The translations under genes were made by a program, and so were the position numbers. Below, one piece after another: positions 62,001 to 64,000 of a stretch of 64,000 nucleotides of DNA (positions are counted from its first letter, which is position 1; every line of letters begins with the position of its first letter). The notes under the pieces were generated by a model. The model was not told the origin of the DNA and did no database searches. It saw only the letters and a program-made list of their open reading frames with translations. Source of the DNA: Dichotomocladium elegans. Taxonomy: Eukaryota > Mucoromycota > Mucoromycetes > Mucorales > Lichtheimiaceae. The stretch lies in NCBI GenBank assembly GCA_025716815.1, contig JAIXMN010000031.1:186001-250000 (forward strand), written 5' to 3'.

Positions 62001-62095
62001 CGAAATCGAAGTACTCCATTTTCTGCAGGCTTGAGAGCTTTGGAATGGACATTAATTACCTCATCCCATCCGCCAGGATAAGGAACTTATTTGGC

Positions 62096-62640
62096 CTATG
62101 AGCCCGGAATGCTTTGCCATATGATTTTTGCGTCAATCATTATGTATGACGGAGACCATGACCGATGAAGAGGGAAACAGGCAAATGTAGGCAATTGAAG
62201 TCGCTCGAAAAGGAGAGCGAGCTGGTAAAAGGCTGCCATATGTTGGATTGGATGAATCTTTGCATCGTAGTAGATGCTATGGTTGTCAAAGGCATGGGTA
62301 CTGGTGTAGGCATTGAAAATTGGCCGGATGGGGATCGAAAGCTTCCTGTAGATAAGCTGGGTCTTCAGGGATGTCATCTCTGGATACCTTTCGACGAGCT
62401 ACAATCTGTTTGAATGTTGTTGCGGGTGTAATGATTATCTCTCGGATGCGTTGACTGATTTGTGTCGCGTCCAGACTTTGGCCAAACAGTTGCTCTTCAA
62501 GCTCCTCTTTCCGTTGTCGAATATTCAGCAAGACATTGATAGCCCGCCGAAAGTGTTGGTCGAATCGCATTTGAACGTTATTGGTGTAAGCAACAACCAT
62601 CTTGACGACTTCTTAATTTGCAGGTCGATGAACTTTCATA
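62096..62640 (-). pseudogene. Frameshifted ORF of a mucoromycete repeat family
   Basis: Two overlapping minus-strand frames together give one protein-like segment. 62286-62600 carries MRFDQHFRRAINVLLNIRQR and TFKQIVARRKVSRDDIPEDP. 62096-62377 carries SIYYDAKIHPIQHMAAFYQL and ACFPLHRSWSPSYIMID. The shift is near 62330-62345, and an in-frame stop lies just upstream of 62600. From memory, this order of motifs (viral-like or transposon-like no; a large uncharacterised family multiplied in Mucorales genomes) fits a repeat-borne ORF. No domain name is certain. It is a broken fragment. Confidence 0.55.
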
Positions 62641-64000
62641 CTTGGAAGGATTGTTTAGTACGGTAGGTTGTCGATGAGACGAGTGTATCAAAGAAAAAGA
62701 GCGAGTGAGAGTAAGCAAGCGGTTTTCTTCGCGGAAGTACATATTATCTATTCTTTCTTGTTTGACTAGCCTCAATAAGCATTCAGATGGTAGTATTAAC
62801 TGGAAATCATTTACAGTGGCCGCCCCTCATAGTGATATTCATTATAATGATAATTCATTAGAGCGATACACTTTATACAGGACAAAACTACCAGGTAGAA
62901 CTTATTCCAATTCGTTATAGTGATGCGACTTCCTGGAACCGAGGGTATCGCTATAACGGGCGACCACTATAACATAAATGCACATGCAATTCTTATCAAT
63001 CCGATCCCTGAATACATCCAATACAATTCCTTTCTAAGAGCATCACGGACGGCATGTCGATTGCTGAAATACACTGTGAACGGCCTAGGGCTAAAAATAC
63101 CAAAATAAGCAGCATCAGTAAATGATGAAAATCGTCTATGAAAAGAGCATATGATACGCCGCTGTATTTACTGCAGCATCATTTATCACAGAAATTTCTT
63201 CTGCTCCTCCTTGATTTCCTATAAATAACGGACAGCTGAGAAATTTCCTTTCTCCATCAGCTTCCTCCCGACCCTCTCTTCAATGGTCTTATCCGGTATG
63301 ATTATTCCAACTAACATCCACTGTCCTTTATAGATTAACCAATTGTACCCGTGATTGATGAGTCATGGAAGAGAGGAGTTCCTGTACACCCTTCCGCTCC
63401 TTCCCTCCGCCGCCGCCATTCCCTCGTCTGGCGCCCTGGCAGCAGCAGCCTGTCTCTTCTGGCGTGTTGGCTCTCTCGTCCTGTCTCTCCGTCCCGGTTA
63501 TCGCCGGGACTACCCAAGATAACTCCTGGGTCCTTCGGGGCCCTTGAGTGTAAGTTAAAGCGTATGCAGGAGTAGTGTTTTCTATTGACTAACAGGTTTA
63601 AATGCATGGATGCGAAATCTTTTTACCTATTGATACGACAACTTTATACAATTCTATGCGTCATTTTTTTTTGTATTTTGCACGACATTATTTTATCTTG
63701 TTTACTACATTTATTTTTGAAATAAAGTAAGTTAAACAACTACACAGTAAGGACAACGGAATGTCGTCTGTTCTTCTTGGAATTTTCTTTACGAGCATTT
63801 TCCGGCATGCGCACACAAAGAGAATCGTCGCATAATCCCTTGTATTCATTCTCTCCAGAGAAGTTAGGCTCTTACGCCGGTCAGTCTATTTCTATTCTTT
63901 CTTTCTGTTCCACTGTATAACAGCAACCCATTTATATTCATTGCAAAGACGTCAAGCGCTTTTTGATGGTATGTGTTTGTAACGGCAACATACATAGCTA
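62641..64000. other. Right-edge stretch without recognised genes
   Basis: Probably more repeat debris. A GC-rich patch at about 63380-63545 with a GCC-type run and a perfect 7-bp hairpin (GTCCCGG at 63491, CCGGGAC ending at 63510) stands out from its A/T-rich surroundings. Phrases near 62870-62970 (CGTTATAGTGATGCG, ACCACTATAACAT) may be terminal-repeat remnants of a pogo/Tigger-like element. No coding frame was identified. Confidence 0.4.

Overview
The window reads as nuclear DNA of an early-diverging filamentous fungus, most likely Mucoromycota (Mucorales-like). The protein genes are cut by many short introns of about 50-90 bp with GT/GC donors and TAG/CAG acceptors. Several products are typically fungal: an Ssn6/Cyc8 corepressor, a Pho80/Pcl-type cyclin, a DUF2408 protein and an arrestin-related adaptor. 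Decayed Tc1/mariner elements and a repeat-borne ORF of a kind I associate with mucoralean genomes support this. I saw no prokaryotic operon, CRISPR array, rRNA or tRNA. All gene models come from reading splice sites and frames by eye, and coding phase was checked to close for every multi-exon model.

Left part (1-25.7 kb), well spaced genes: the 3' four fifths of an exportin-7 gene (+), the Cyc8/Ssn6 TPR corepressor (-), a 4.2-kb stretch without a recognisable gene, a secreted GH20 beta-N-acetylhexosaminidase (-), a PHYHD1-like 2-oxoglutarate dioxygenase (-), an intronless GATA factor (-) and the exocyst subunit SEC3 (+, 17 exons).

Middle part (25.8-40.8 kb): a large tandem segmental duplication. 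A unit of about 6.9 kb follows directly after SEC3 and is repeated, and the second round carries an extra partial copy and a 450-bp insert. The units contain broken copies of a peroxisomal alpha/beta-hydrolase gene whose intact relative lies at 51.8-53.4 kb, a strongly conserved hairpin, 117-bp tandem repeats and unidentified relic ORFs.

Right part (43.4-60.2 kb), gene-dense: seven consecutive minus-strand genes encode mitochondrial citrate synthase, a Pho80-like cyclin, an M17 leucyl aminopeptidase, an FKBP-TPR protein, a PTS1-bearing alpha/beta-hydrolase, an arrestin-related adaptor and a LEA2-like membrane protein. A small ankyrin protein (+) and a DUF2408 protein (-) follow. The right edge is transposon debris: a decayed mariner transposase and a frameshifted repeat-family ORF.

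These are mostly unrelated housekeeping functions (nuclear transport, transcription repression, secretion, TCA cycle, proteolysis, ubiquitin-ligase targeting) and not one pathway. The features that stand out are recurrent GC-AG introns (four, in three genes), micro-exons of 14-18 nt, a probable homopolymer frameshift in the cyclin gene, and the recent-looking duplication block with captured hydrolase relics.
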